Source of the DNA: Megamerina dolium
Lineage: Eukaryota > Arthropoda > Insecta > Diptera > Megamerinidae
Assembly: GCA_963854835.1 (NCBI GenBank)
Contig: OY978525.1
Location: forward strand, 70,085,754-70,149,753
DNA: 64,000 nt
Direction of reading: 5' to 3'
Within the stretch, counting starts at the first letter, position 1. Every line of letters starts with the position of its first letter. The position numbers and the translations under genes were made by a program. The notes below the pieces were generated by a model. It was not told the origin of the DNA. It did no database searches and saw nothing but the letters and a program-made list of their open reading frames with translations. Shown here piece after piece: positions 1-10,619 of this stretch.

Positions 1-600
1 TCAGTTAAGGACCTTAGGACCTCACCACAATTCGAGTTCCACTTGCGCAATTGGAAGTGCCCTGCTGATAGAACACTGTCCACATTACGTGCAAGGCGGA
101 TGGCCTCACTGCTGCTACAACAGCTTGTCAGGAAGTCATCCACATAGAACGATATTAATATGGCGTCTTCCGTCGCCGTCGCTTGTCCTTCATCAGGAAT
201 GTGACCACAATTGTCATACGCACACTGATGGAGTGCATGCACTGCGTTATAGGGTGAATTGGAGCAACCAATACTTGCCGGAACGTCTTCTCTATATCGG
301 CGGTAATCGCAATTTTATAACGTCGAAAGCGAAATATGATATTGATGAGCGAATCTTGAAATGTTGGTCCTACCAACTGTATGTCGTTAAGGGACACCCC
401 CGTGTTGGTTCGAGCTGACGCATTGAATACAACTCGAAACTTCGTCGTAACCGCATGATGTGGAATGTAGTAACTATCTTTGACCAGTTGGTCCACACGC
501 TCCATATGCCCAAGCACGGCATATTCACGCATGAACGCAATGTATCTGTCTCAATATTGGACGCCAAACGTCGCTCCAAATAATTAAATTATCGTATAGC
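1..600 (-). pseudogene. BEL/Pao reverse transcriptase fragment
   Basis: The minus-strand frame at 155-532 contains the Pao RT block with FRVVFNASA, a GVSLND segment and an AITADIEKTFRQV stretch, the first aspartate-containing motif of the polymerase. A frame change near 160-190 separates it from the catalytic YVDD box, readable on the minus strand at 135-146 and followed by FLTSC. RT copies RNA of the element into cDNA in cytoplasmic particles. The domain is truncated by the window edge and frameshifted. The family call (BEL/Pao rather than Gypsy) rests on the order of protease and RT and on the motif wording. Confidence 0.8.
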
Positions 601-777
601 ATTTCTGTAAGACTTCCCAAGTTTGGGAGCATCACGTTGGAATGGCAATTGCACAACGTACCGGCCTTCAGGTGTACGGAAAAAAGTCGATGCAAAGATC
701 CGACCACATTCGCCATTGTCCACCTCATCTGTCGTTGGTACCTCTTCAAGCTTCCAAAAGCTGCGAACCAGCTCTTC

Positions 778-1357
778 CTAACGAACCTCTTCGTCACAGA
801 GCATGGCGCTGCATGCGAGCAAAGACGGAGTTGTGGAAGTGGCTACCGTGGCTGGGCCAAAAATCACCAAACCGAAATATGTATGCTGAGCGTAGGGTTC
901 ATCTGGTTTTCCACCGATGATGTCACCCTGTACTATGCGTCCCCTTGAGTCAGCACCAACCAGGATATCCACACTACCAGGTTTCCCAAAATGTATGTCG
1001 GCCAGTTCGAGGCCTACTAAGTGTTTCCACTGGTCACCATCAACACGCACGCAGGAGTGATTGAGGTAATTGACGGAATAACCATTGCGTCAATTTGCGT
1101 TTCGAATGTAGAATACGTCGACTTTAGTGTGAGCACAACCCTACCTGCAATGTATTGGTATCGGTGGTATTGGCAATGCCACCGATACCTTCCACATGTA
1201 ATTCACATTTGTGTCGATGTAGTTGTAGAGAATTAGCCGTGCGATCCGTAATAAAACTAACCTGCGACCCCGCATCACATAAAACTCGAGCCAAGAGTTG
1301 AACAGAAGCGTCTCCAAATGCATAAACCCGCACTTTAGCGAGTAAGACCGTGGACAT
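778..1357 (-). pseudogene. BEL/Pao aspartic protease region (DUF1758-like)
   Basis: The frame 1357-1124 carries ARVLCDAGSQVSFIT, the variant aspartic protease active-site motif (D-A/S-G) of BEL/Pao pol. The frame 1050-778 carries FGKPGSVDILVGAD, which is the typical second half of the same domain. The two halves are in different frames, so at least one indel separates them. The enzyme would mature the gag-pol polyprotein. It lies between the zinc knuckle region (upstream on minus) and RT, as expected for the family. Confidence 0.8.
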
Positions 1358-1393
1358 GGTATGGGAGACGCAGGCGGTTGCAGATGTATCTAG

Positions 1394-2627
1394 TCACAAT
1401 GATGAGGACCATTGAACGGCACTGTGCGCCGTTACTACGTCCAATGTTGTTGGTAAGTTCGCTACTGATGATGTGGTATGTATGTGAGTGCCATGATATA
1501 ATATGGTATTGTGTTTACGTCCACAATTCCGACAATCACCAGACGAACACTGCCTGGAAGAATGGCCAGCTCTCAAACTGTTATAGCAGAGCTTAGCTTT
1601 TCTCACTGCTACATAACGCTCTTCTAATTTCATTGCCATTAGTGCCGGACATTTTCTGATACGATGAGCCCCTTGACATTGAGCACATCTGCCATCGTCA
1701 ACGGCCACTATATGAGATTTAACCGTTCGTTGTTGTTGTATGTTGGAAGGCGATGACGTTAATGGGGTGCACAAGCCGTGTGCACGCCGTTCTAAAAACG
1801 TTTATAACTCTTCTAGCGTAAGAATATCCGTAGAGGAGCAACTCATGCTCCAATCACGTTGGGTAATAGCTGGAAGCTTGGACACGACAATTGGAACAGC
1901 CAAGGCATCCCATTTGTCCACCAGAATCTTCATAACACGTAGAGCACGAAGTGATTAATGAACGGTAGCAACTATGGTGAGCAGTGCCTTTGACGATTCC
2001 TCCATCGCTAGTTTCAGATTAAGGAATCGTGCCACATGAATTTTTGATAATTGTTTTTTGTTATCAAACCGCTGTTTTAACCATTTTAACCTGCCATACA
2101 TCCTCGTACCCACCAGAGTAAACCCCCCCCAATTAGTGGTATTGCATTCGCATTTACTGCTTGTCGGAGTTTACTCAACTTGAACGCTTCTGGGTACGAC
2201 GAATTATGGACTAACGTCTCGAATGCATCCTTAAATGCCAGCCAATTATGCATACTGCCGTCAAATGCGGGAATAGCCAGTGTATCAAGTTTGAGTTCAA
2301 ATGCACGTGCACTGAATCAGCCGTGTGCATATTTTCCTTGATGTCATCAGCAGGCATACTATAGCTAGCAATGTGACGGTTTAATTTACAAATCGCTTCA
2401 TTGTAAAGCTGTTCGATTTCTTCTAGAAGCTGATTCACTCTCATCTGGTTTCGCTTCACCAACCAGATAGTTATGTTTGCTTATAAATTTCTCAAAATGT
2501 GACGCTAACGATTTCCTTTGTTGTTCAACTGAAACACATCATAGGTATCGTTACTCGCTGTCATCACTCTACCATATATACGCCTAATTGCCTTAACAGC
2601 AGACGCACGCAAATTCAACTCCGCCAT
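1394..2627 (-). pseudogene. BEL/Pao gag with CCHC-like knuckles, degenerate
   Basis: A minus-strand ATG at 2627 opens a frame beginning MAELNLRASAVKA, followed by stops and shifts. The frame 2462-2211 contains a helical LLEEIEQLYNEAI segment typical of the Pao gag N-terminus, and DUF1759-like wording appears near 2215-2260 in another frame. The frame 1774-1394 contains cysteine-rich knuckles (CAQCQGAHRIRKC and later C-H-C residues) near positions 1700-1530. Gag would form the particle shell and bind RNA. At least three frame changes make it a pseudogene. Confidence 0.7.
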
Positions 2628-2745
2628 ATTTCCTTCTCATGCACCAATCTCCCAACTCACCGTAGTGCTTATTCGCAGAAAATAGCGTGCTTACGTTGAA
2701 TTGAATTTCTCAATTAATATTGTCCTCACAGGAGGCACCAAAATG

Positions 2746-3178
2746 TATAAGAATGATACGTAGGTTTTATTGATTTGGTTTCGTATGAAATGATATGTGT
2801 CTCAAAATCGTGTAAAATTATCTCAAATTATCGTTGGAAATTCGCCAGCTATGTCAGGTACAGTCTCCAGTGTCTTCCTTGGCTTCGTGCGTGACACGCA
2901 CCCGATTCGCTTGATATTGTTGACTATAATGAATTTTACAGAAAAGATGCTAACGACACCAAGAGTTGCATGGTACTAACGCCACCACAGAGTTGTATGG
3001 GAGTTATTGAATACTGGTCCTCACATAATACTGGTTCCCATATCAGACAATACTGGTACTGCTGGTGGACTAGAAATTATTATCCGGAACAGGGTGCATC
3101 AGGTCTACTGTTCCTCACTCTTTCATACATTCCCTCGTTAAGTTCAGATGAGTAATACTGTGGTCATGTGGATAATAT
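2746..3178. other. Unassigned AT-rich stretch, possible BEL LTR remnant
   Basis: No convincing coding frame. If the BEL primer site is where I suspect, this would be the leading part of that element's 5' LTR. It holds three close direct copies of AATACTGGT at 3010-3018, 3027-3035 and 3049-3057, with a partial copy at 3154. The ATAT at 3175-3178 is the left target duplication of the next element. Confidence 0.35.
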
Positions 3179-3615
3179 TGTAACGAGTATCGATAGTTGG
3201 TTACTCACCACTATTGTGACTGACACTATTGGCAGCATCGAAACGAATGTCAACAAAAAGAAATAAGCGATAACCAGAAAAGCCAACGAGAAAGGAAGAG
3301 AAGAATCTCGATAAAGGAAGATTTTGGGGTGTTGCCAACAGAGTATAAATAGAGCCAGTGTGGAGAAGTGAGAAGCAATTTGATCCCGAACGTGATTGCA
3401 GAAACATCGATACAGAGGCAAAAGTTGCAAGTACATTTAAGTGTTATTGTACATAGTTGATTGTAAGCAGAGTTGATTTTACATAGAGATTATTAAATGA
3501 ATTGTTGCTGTATATAGTTGTATAAAATAAGTGTTACAGTTATTATTAACAGAATCCAGTGATCGAACAAGGTAATTCAAATAGAATTAAACGCTCACAG
3601 AATAAAAACGTAACA
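3179..3615 (+). repeat. 5' LTR of Gypsy copy A
   Basis: 437 bp, TG...CA ends with TGTAACG/CGTAACA inverted termini. Contains the promoter TATA motif (GTATAAATAG) in its middle and AATAAA near the 3' end. A palindromic TATCGATA lies 9 bases from the start, with further CGATA motifs downstream. Confidence 0.95.
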
Positions 3616-3617
3616 AT

Positions 3618-3637
3618 TGGTGTCAGAAGTGGGATTC
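3618..3637 (+). other. Primer binding site, tRNA-Leu type (copy A)
   Basis: TGGTGTCAGAAGTGGGATTC starts two bases after the LTR and reads as the complement of a tRNA-Leu 3' end including CCA. It primes minus-strand cDNA synthesis. Identical sites follow the 5' LTRs of copies B and C. Confidence 0.85.
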
Positions 3638-3644
3638 TATAAAG

Positions 3645-5124
3645 ATGGTGAAAATTGACCAACTAAAAGTGGACCAGCTTAAAAAGCTGTTGGTAGAGAT
3701 GAATCTATCGTCATCAGGTGCAAAGGCGGAACTGCTGGTGAGGCTGAGGCAACTATGGAGGCTAAGGGAATTAATGTATAAGAACATGAGTTCTTTGAGG
3801 AAGCCGATATACAAGCAGTTGTGCACGCTGAGGAAGAGATCAAAATAGATTCGAGTGGTCAACTCATGGAGTTCATGAAAACCATGACGCAACAGAAGCA
3901 ACAACAGCTACAAGAAAATGCGTCTCGCCAAGGAAACATTATGAGAGACTTCCAGAAAACAATTGACTCCACATTTCAAGAACATTCGGCTGAATTGCGT
4001 ATGGAAATACAAGAAAGTTCGTCTCGACAAGAGGGCGTTATTAGTGAATTACGTACGGAAATTCAAGGAAATGCGTCTCGCATTGACTCCAAGCTTCAAG
4101 AACATTCGGCTCGCCAAGAACACGTCATCGAAAATCCACAAAAAGGAATTGAACTTAGATTTCAGGAAATTTCCGGAGCTATTAATGACAAAATCACAGA
4201 GCTGAAAGAACACGTGGATGAGTTGGATGATAAGCTGAAGGAACACGTTGACGACTGGGAAGATAAGTTCGAGAAATTACAGCACGAACTCAATCAACTA
4301 AAAATAAATGGACCAGCCACATCAGTGATTAGAGATTCAAGTACAATCAAACTAAAGCCACCAACATTTGACGGAAGCACGCCATTCAATATCTTCAAGC
4401 TTCAATTCGAGACAACAGCTTCGAAGAAGAAATGGGATGATATCGACAAGACTGCTGCTTTAATAGTCGCATTAAAAGGTAATGCTTCCAGGTGTTACAG
4501 ATGGTTCCAGAGAAAGATCGTGGTAGCAATCAATCACTGATGGGCGCATTCCAACGGAAATATGGAAATGAATACAAGAGTCAGTTACATCGAGTGGAGT
4601 TAAGATTGCGAGTGCAACGGAGTAATGAGAGCCTGCAGGAATTCGCTTCCGCCATTAAACGCGTATGTCATCTTGCGTTCTCTGGTAATTCGGAAGAGTT
4701 CGTCGAAAAAATAAAAATAAAGGCATTCATAGATGGCATACGTGATAGAGAGACAAAGCGTGCCCTAGTCATGTCACCCAGGAATACATATGCCGAAACA
4801 GTCAGTAGTGCCCTGACATATGAAGCCGACAGTTTAATGTGTCGACCAGTGCCACGTGTACGCCAACTAGAGGCAGAAACATCAGATCTGGTTGAAGCAG
4901 TGTGTCAAGCAGTTAAGTCAGTAGTGAAGCCTGAAGGAAGAACAACAGGTCGACGCGAAATCAAATTTACTGGTAAGTGCTTTATTTGCGACAAACCAGG
5001 ACACATGGCGCGTGACTGCCGTCTACGACGAAAGCGATCAAGATCGAATTCTCCAGGAAGACAAAAGAAGGAGAATAATGTGAACAGCGATCGCTCCACT
5101 AACACAAGTCCATCGTTAAACTAA
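3645..5124 (+). pseudogene. gag: Gypsy gag, copy A, frameshifted
   Basis: Starts MVKIDQLKVDQLKKL, an N-terminal SAP-like helix-turn region. It continues through a long heptad-rich segment with repeated units (HSAELRMEIQE, ASRIDSKLQEHSA), a retrotransposon gag core (KPPTFDGSTPFNIFKLQFE) and one CCHC knuckle (CFICDKPGHMARDC) with a basic tail. Compared with copy B, a base is missing near 3754 (GGCAACTATGG for GGCAAGCTATGG) and another near 4487 (TTCCAGGTG for TTCCGAGGTG), giving three frames. It ends at TAA 5122-5124, directly after the slippery heptamer. Gag would build the particle and bind RNA. Confidence 0.9.
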
Positions 5125-5174
5125 ATCGAGTCAGTTCAGCGGGGCGTGAACTGACTCCAACAGTGGGTTGCCCC
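5115..5174 (+). promoter_or_regulatory. -1 ribosomal frameshift signal, gag-pol junction (copy A)
   Basis: Heptamer G TTA AAC at 5115-5121, with the last two codons in the gag frame, then stop TAA. A 6-nt spacer precedes a perfect 11-bp stem (5128-5138 with 5147-5157) with loop GCGGGGCG. GCCCC at 5170-5174 can pair with loop GGGGC, making an H-type pseudoknot. Pol opens in the -1 frame. Confidence 0.8.
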
Positions 5175-8100
5175 ATCATTCACATTTCACAACTACAGCA
5201 TGTGGCAAGCAGCTTGACTATTGATGGAAAATTGGACAATATGGAATTTATGTTAACCCTGGACACTGGTGCACCACATTCTATAATCAAGAGCGATTTG
5301 GTAAAGAGGTTTGAGCCTTTAATGGGAATAAAATTGCGTACAGCAACGGGTGAGGATGCACAAATTCTGGGTAAGATAAAGAAACGAGTATCTATTGGAA
5401 ATTACACGTGAGAACATGAATTCATTGTAGCTGACATCATCAATGACGTAATAATTGGTTTTGATTTTATGATTGACAACGGATTTACATTAGATTTAAT
5501 TCAACGGATACTGCGCTATGCTAATGTCGAACTATCATTGATCATCGGTTACAAGCGTAGTGGGAACATCAAACGAGTACTGCCATGTCAACGCCAAGAG
5601 GTTCCAGCAAAATCAGAAGCGGTGATTTGTTCACAGATAAATGTGGATGATGGGACAGGCAAGTTGTGGTTAGTGGAAGCAGAGAAAGATATACAAAATA
5701 AATACATAATACTTAGTAGGACGTTAGTAGAACCTAAAGAAAATGGAATAGTGCCTGTGCGAATATTAAATCCATCTAATACATCTACAGTTGTGAAGAA
5801 AGGAATGGTGATTGGTCATTGCCAGGAAGTTACTGCCGTAGTAGACTGCGAAAAGAGTTCGTCGATAAAAAGTGGAAGATCAAGAACTGTCGGAGCGGAA
5901 ATAAAAGCACAGATGGAAGAATGGCAGGTGTGCTTACAAAACAGCAAAAAGAAAGGCTTTACAACTATTGGAGAAGTACAGTTCAATCTTTTCTTCAAAT
6001 GGAAAAACTGGAGGACGGACAACCATCGTGAAGCATCACATTGACACCGGTGATTCTAGACCAATTCGTGAAACACCACGACGAGTTCCATTGGCTAAAA
6101 GTGACGAAGCCATTAAGCTGATTTCCGATATGCAGAAACAAGGTGTTATTGAACCATCAGCGAGTTCATGGAGTTCACCAGTTGTGCTGGTAAAGAAGAA
6201 GGATGGAAGTACTCGATTCTGTGTGGATTACAGAAAGCTGAATGATATTACGAAAAAAGACAGCTATCCACTGCCAAGAATCGATGACACTCTGGACACA
6301 CTATCTGGTGCGAAGTGGTTCTCAACTCTTGATTTGCAACGTATTTACTGGCAAGTGGAACTTGATAAGGAAGACAAGGAGAAAACAGCTTTCAGTATTG
6401 GCGATGGTCTATGGCAATTTACAGTCATGCCATTTGGTTTACGTAATGCGCCAGCTACTTTCGAACGTCTAATGGAGCGTGTATTCAGAGGACTATACTG
6501 GAAAACGTGCTTGGTGTACCTCGATGACATTATCGTGATGGGAAAAGATTTTAACGACCACCTGAAAAAGCTGAAAGAAGTATTTGAGCGTATACAATCA
6601 GCAGGGCTTAAACTGAGTATGAAAAAATGTTCACTCTTCAGGCGAGAAGTTAAATATCTTGGTCATAAAGTAACAACAGAAGGGGTACATACCGACGAGG
6701 AGAAAGTAGCAGCAGTACAAGAATGGCCTATTCCGTCGAATCTTCACGAGTTAAGAAGCTTCCTAGGCTTATGCCCTTACTATAGACGATTTGTTCCTGG
6801 ATTTGCAAACATCGCCAGCAGTGTGCATGAGTTGACAAGAAAGATCAAACCATTTGTGTGGTCAAAAGTTTGTGTTGGACACAGATGCAAGTGGCTATGG
6901 AATAGGTGGTGTACTCTCTCAGATCATAGATGGGCAAGAAAAAGTAATAGCATACTACAGTAAAATCCTGTCGAAGCCAGAAAGAAACTACTGTGTCACT
7001 CGAAGAGAGTTGCTCGCAATACTGGAATGTGTAAAGTATTTCCATAAATACTTGTACGGTCAGTCGTTTCATCTACGAACTGACCACGCAGCGCTAAGGT
7101 GGTTATTACAATTTAAAAACCCAGAAGGACAATTGGCGCGCTGGATTGAAAGGCTGCAGAGTTATCATTTTACCATCGAACATCGTAAAGGAGGACATCA
7201 CGGCAACGCGGATGCTCTATCTCGTCGTCCATGCAAAATGGAATGTAAACATTGTTCTCGTGTGGAAAGCAAGGAGCACTTTGTCGACGTACGACTTACA
7301 AATATATTGCCGGAGGAGACATGGACCACCGAACGAGTGCAAGAAGATCAGCGGAACGACCCAGATCTCGTAAAGATTATGGAATACAAGGAGCAGGGCA
7401 TACGTCCAGATTGGCAAGAAATGGCTAATGAGAGGCCAATAGCAAAGGCATACTGGGCGCAGTGGCAAAGCCTGCACTTACGAGACGGATGTTTATTCCT
7501 AACATGGGAAAGTGAAGATGGAAAAATCACTTATGATCTGCTAGTGGTACCCAAGGCAAGAATAAATGAAGTGATAGCTGAGTATCACAATGCCTCCAGT
7601 GGAGGGCATTTGGGAATCACCAAAACCGTCGAGAAAATAAAGAAACGATTTTATTGGGTTGGATGTCATGACCATGTCGCTGATTGGATTCGGAAGTGTA
7701 AGCAATGTGCAATGGCCAAAGGTCCCACTAAGAAAAGTCGAGGTAAGATGCACCAATACACCGTGGGTGCTCCATTCGAGCGGATTGCTATGGACATAGC
7801 TGGGCCATTTCCAATAAGCAACGCAGAAAACAAGTATGTTCTAGTGGTTATAGATTACTTCAGTAAATGGCCTGAAGTATACCCCATTCCAAATCAAGAA
7901 GCTAGTACAGTTGCGGATGTATTCGTCAACCAATGGATTACTCGTTTTGGTGTACCGATGGAGTTACACTCAGACCAAGGTCGAAATTTCGAATCAGTTT
8001 TATTCCAAGAGATATGCCGTATGCTTGGTATATACAAAACTCGTACAACACCTTTGCATCCACCTGATGCCATGGTAGAACGATTTAACCGTACCTTGGA

Positions 8101-8623
8101 GGAATATTTGAGAAAAGTCGTAGATAAATACCAAAGAGACTGGGATGTACATATACCAATGTTCCTCATGGCATATAGATACGCACAACATGATACGACG
8201 GCTACTACACCAGCAATGGCAATTTTTGGAAACGAGTTAAGACTGCCAACTGATTTAAAATTTGGAGTCGTATCACCAACGAGATCAACCGAAGGTAACT
8301 ATATTAGCGAAAAGCGGGAACAGTTGGATGAAGTATAGCAGTTCATCAGAGAGCGGTCGCAGATGATGAGCGATAAGATAAAGGCCAGGTATGACTTGAA
8401 CGCAAATTCAAAAGGGTTCTATGAAGGAGAGCTTGTAATGCTTCATAATCCACAACGAAAGAAAGGCCTGTCCCCTAAACTACAGACTCATTGGGAAGGA
8501 CCATATGAGATTATAGCAAAGATAAATGACGTAGTGTATCGTATTCAACGTGCCTGGAATAAAAGAGCAAAGTTTAAAGTAGTGCACTTGGAGCGACTTG
8601 CGCCATATCGAGGGGAAGTATAA
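5125..8623 (+). pseudogene. pol: Gypsy pol (protease, RT, RNase H, integrase), copy A, broken
   Basis: Protease motif LDTGAPHSIIK lies near 5262-5295. A TGA at 5409-5411 interrupts it. Frame changes fall near 5925-5960. RT includes FCVDYRKLND and the catalytic YLDDIIVMG near 6515-6540. About 85 bases are missing at 6863, where the sequence jumps from PFVW to KFVLDTDASGYG of RNase H. Integrase keeps the HHCC zinc finger and the DDE residues (MDIAGPF, HSDQG, VERFNRTLEE), with a small deletion near 8062. A TAG at 8336-8338 interrupts the C-terminus before the frame 8363-8623. It can make no complete polyprotein. The family role is cDNA synthesis and integration. Confidence 0.9.
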
Positions 8624-8626
8624 AAA

Positions 8627-8661
8627 CTTGTTCGGGACGAACAAGGTTAAGAGGAGGGCAG
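8627..8661 (+). other. Hairpin and polypurine tract before 3' LTR (copy A)
   Basis: A perfect 8-bp stem (CTTGTTCG 8627-8634, CGAACAAG 8638-8645, loop GGA) lies just after the pol stop. The polypurine tract AAGAGGAGGGCAG (8649-8661) abuts the LTR and primes plus-strand DNA. Both are also present in copies B and C. Confidence 0.75.
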
Positions 8662-9101
8662 TGTAACGAGTATCGATAGTTGGTTACTGACACTCTTGTG
8701 AATGACACGAATGTTGGCAGCATCGAAACGAATGTCAACAAAAAGAAATAAGCGATAACCAGAACAAGCCAACGAGAAAGGAAGAGAAGAATCTCGATAA
8801 AGGAAGATTCTGGGGTGTTGCCAACAGAGTATAAATAGAGCCAGTGTTGAGAAGTGAAAATCAATTTGATCACAAACATGATTGCGGAAACATCGATACA
8901 GAGGCAAAAGTTGCAAGTACATTTAAGTGTTATTGTAAATAGTTGATTATAAGCAGAGTTGATTGTAAATAGAGATTATTAAATAAATTGTTGCTGTATA
9001 TAGTTGTATAAAATAAGTGTTGCAGTCATTATTAACAGAATCCAGTGATCGAACAAGGTAATTCAAATAGAATTAAACGCTCACAGAATAAAAACGTAAC
9101 A
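8662..9101 (+). repeat. 3' LTR of Gypsy copy A
   Basis: 440 bp, same termini as the 5' LTR. Visible differences include the stretch after GGTTACT (GACACTCTTGTGAATG against CACCACTATTGTGACTG). Followed by the ATAT duplication. Confidence 0.93.
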
Positions 9102-9102
9102 A

Positions 9103-9300
9103 TATGTTATTTTTACATCGATGACATGATTATATTTAGCAAGGACGAATAATCTCACGCCGACCACATTCACGAAATTTTCACTTTATATAAAGCTAAC
9201 ATGATTCAAGTTCAATTAGACAAATGCGAATTCTTAAAAAAAAAAACAAGTCGAATTTTTAGGATTTTAGAAGTTTTACCAGCATACCCCGATTTCGATT
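9103..9300 (+). pseudogene. Fragment of another Gypsy-type reverse transcriptase
   Basis: In one frame the translation reads CYFYIDDMIIFSKDE, a stop, then SHADHIHEIF and VQLDKCEFLK. These are the catalytic (Y-x-DD) and following motifs of 17.6/297/gypsy-like RT, different in wording from the neighbouring copy A. It ends in a run of A and a degenerate tail. No matching upstream half is seen left of copy A. Confidence 0.7.
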
Positions 9301-9343
9301 TCGCGTCTGTTGTGAGAGTCAAACTACGCTATTGGTGCAGTTC

Positions 9344-9351
9344 TATTATTA

Positions 9352-9407
<56 letters not shown>
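9344..9407 (+). repeat. (TTA)n microsatellite
   Basis: About 20 tandem TTA units with one interruption (ATTTTATT) near its start. Confidence 0.98.
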
Positions 9408-9410
<3 letters not shown>

Positions 9411-9499
9411 CAATTTAGAACTATTCCAGGCGATGTGACTGAACTGATTACTGAACCGATAGCTGTGCAGTAATGGTGAGTGTTTTCTACTTTTATTCA

Positions 9500-10330
9500 A
9501 AATTTTGCATCTTACCGCCCTAGAAAACCTAGAATCTCCTTGTAAATAGTCGCAGACACCAATGCAATTACTCAATACATAAGCACTGAGCCTTTATTTT
9601 GAAACTTACCACATTTTTTCCCGTCAAAACTGTTAACTACTAACGTTATACGGTTCTACGAACCGGTTCTGTCGAGTACGGTGGTAACGGAAATAAACCT
9701 TATCGAAATAGCTAAAGAAGAGATTATGGTTTATACAAAAATTCAATTTTGATACATTCCTTTTTATTATAAAGCAAAAAAAAATAAATAAATATATTAC
9801 ATGAAATAGGACTGAGCTGCGAACTAGCTAGAGATTTGCACATTTTTCGTCTGTTCTTTTGAATTTTTTGCTTTTTCTGGGCCAATTTTCGGTTCTGTAG
9901 GAACGGTTGACGGATGTTTGAAATGGTTTTTAGTTCTTTTGATTTTCATTTCGTTTTTTCTGACACCATTTTTAGGTTCTAGTAGGACCCGGAACGGTCG
10001 TTCATTAAAGAACCCGATTTTCCGGTTCCCGCTCTCGGTTTTGTGCATTACTCTTTATCACTGCATTTGACACATGACGAATCCGTTTTAGGTGATGGTA
10101 ATTATACGACAACCGACAATAACTAAAACCACATGGCTTTGAATTTTCCACTGAAGTGGATTGTTGACCGATGAGCAAAGAATACAACAACAACAAAATA
10201 GAATGTAAACGAAAAAGACAATCAAAATAAAATAAAAACAGAAATATCAGTAGTGCTGTAGTTATAAGACCATTCTTTTATTAGTTGAATGATAAACTTG
10301 TTCTTTTTTAATACGAATGCCAAAATAAAA
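9500..10330 (+). repeat. Interspersed family R, diverged copy 1
   Basis: Shares with 14690-15140 and, inverted, 34690-35130 the blocks CTTACCGCC..AGAAAACCTAGA, CCAATGCAATT.CTCAATACATA, CGACAACCGACAATAACTAAAAC, CACTGAAGTGGAT and GTAAGACCATT. No coding frame. Boundaries are approximate because the copy is diverged. Identity unknown. Confidence 0.6.
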
Positions 10331-10457
10331 ACTTATTGTCCCGTGGTTATTGACCAACCTTTGAAGAAAGTAGCCATACAAGAGGCTACAAGATTTTGCT
10401 AGAAAAAAACGGCGTGATTGCTATAACAACAACCAGAACTGACTATCGAGTAGTGGG

Positions 10458-10489
10458 GACTTAAGAAATAATTTCTTATTTCTTAAGTC
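10458..10489. repeat. Perfect 13-bp inverted repeat
   Basis: GACTTAAGAAATA (10458-10470) and its reverse complement (10477-10489) around a 6-base loop. No element or terminator function can be assigned. Confidence 0.9.
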
Positions 10490-10619
10490 ACCTTCGAAAA
10501 CTAAAATTAACAACTACCCGGAATTGATTATAATAAAGAGTAACATGTGCAGATATTGGAGTTGCTACACAATCAACTAAATCTACAACTTCGACCATTT
10601 TATTAATTATGGGCACATA

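Larger units (their letters stand above)
1..2745 (-). mobile_element. BEL/Pao LTR retrotransposon remnant, 5' two-thirds, minus strand, cut by window start
   Basis: Read on the minus strand from about 2627 down to 1, conceptual translation gives, in order, a Pao-type gag with zinc knuckles, an aspartic protease of the DUF1758 kind and the first part of a BEL/Pao reverse transcriptase. That order is the family's normal gag-pr-RT order. Many stops and frame changes show it is dead. The right end is set at 2745 because a TG dinucleotide there, followed on the minus strand by a TGGTGCC-type sequence, could mark an LTR/primer-site junction; that boundary is a guess. The RNase H and integrase lie outside the window. 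Confidence 0.8.
3179..9101 (+). mobile_element. Ty3/Gypsy LTR retrotransposon, copy A (decayed)
   Basis: Two LTRs (3179-3615 and 8662-9101) begin TGTAACG and end CGTAACA. They bracket a tRNA-Leu-type primer site, gag, pol and a polypurine tract. The flanking 4-bp duplication ATAT (3175-3178, 9102-9105) supports a single insertion. By eye the LTRs differ at roughly twenty positions, so the copy is clearly older than copy B. Gag and pol carry several one-base deletions, in-frame stops and a deletion of about 85 bases at the RT/RNase H junction. Same family as copies B (16271-22202) and C (23678-29389). The exact Gypsy clade is left open; the primer type is shared with mdg3/Micropia-like elements. 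Confidence 0.95.

Noticed and set aside
2722..2740. BEL/Pao primer binding site
   Set aside because: The minus-strand TGGTGCCTCCTG-type sequence is well placed, but I could not match it to a known tRNA 3' end, so it is mentioned only as a possible boundary.
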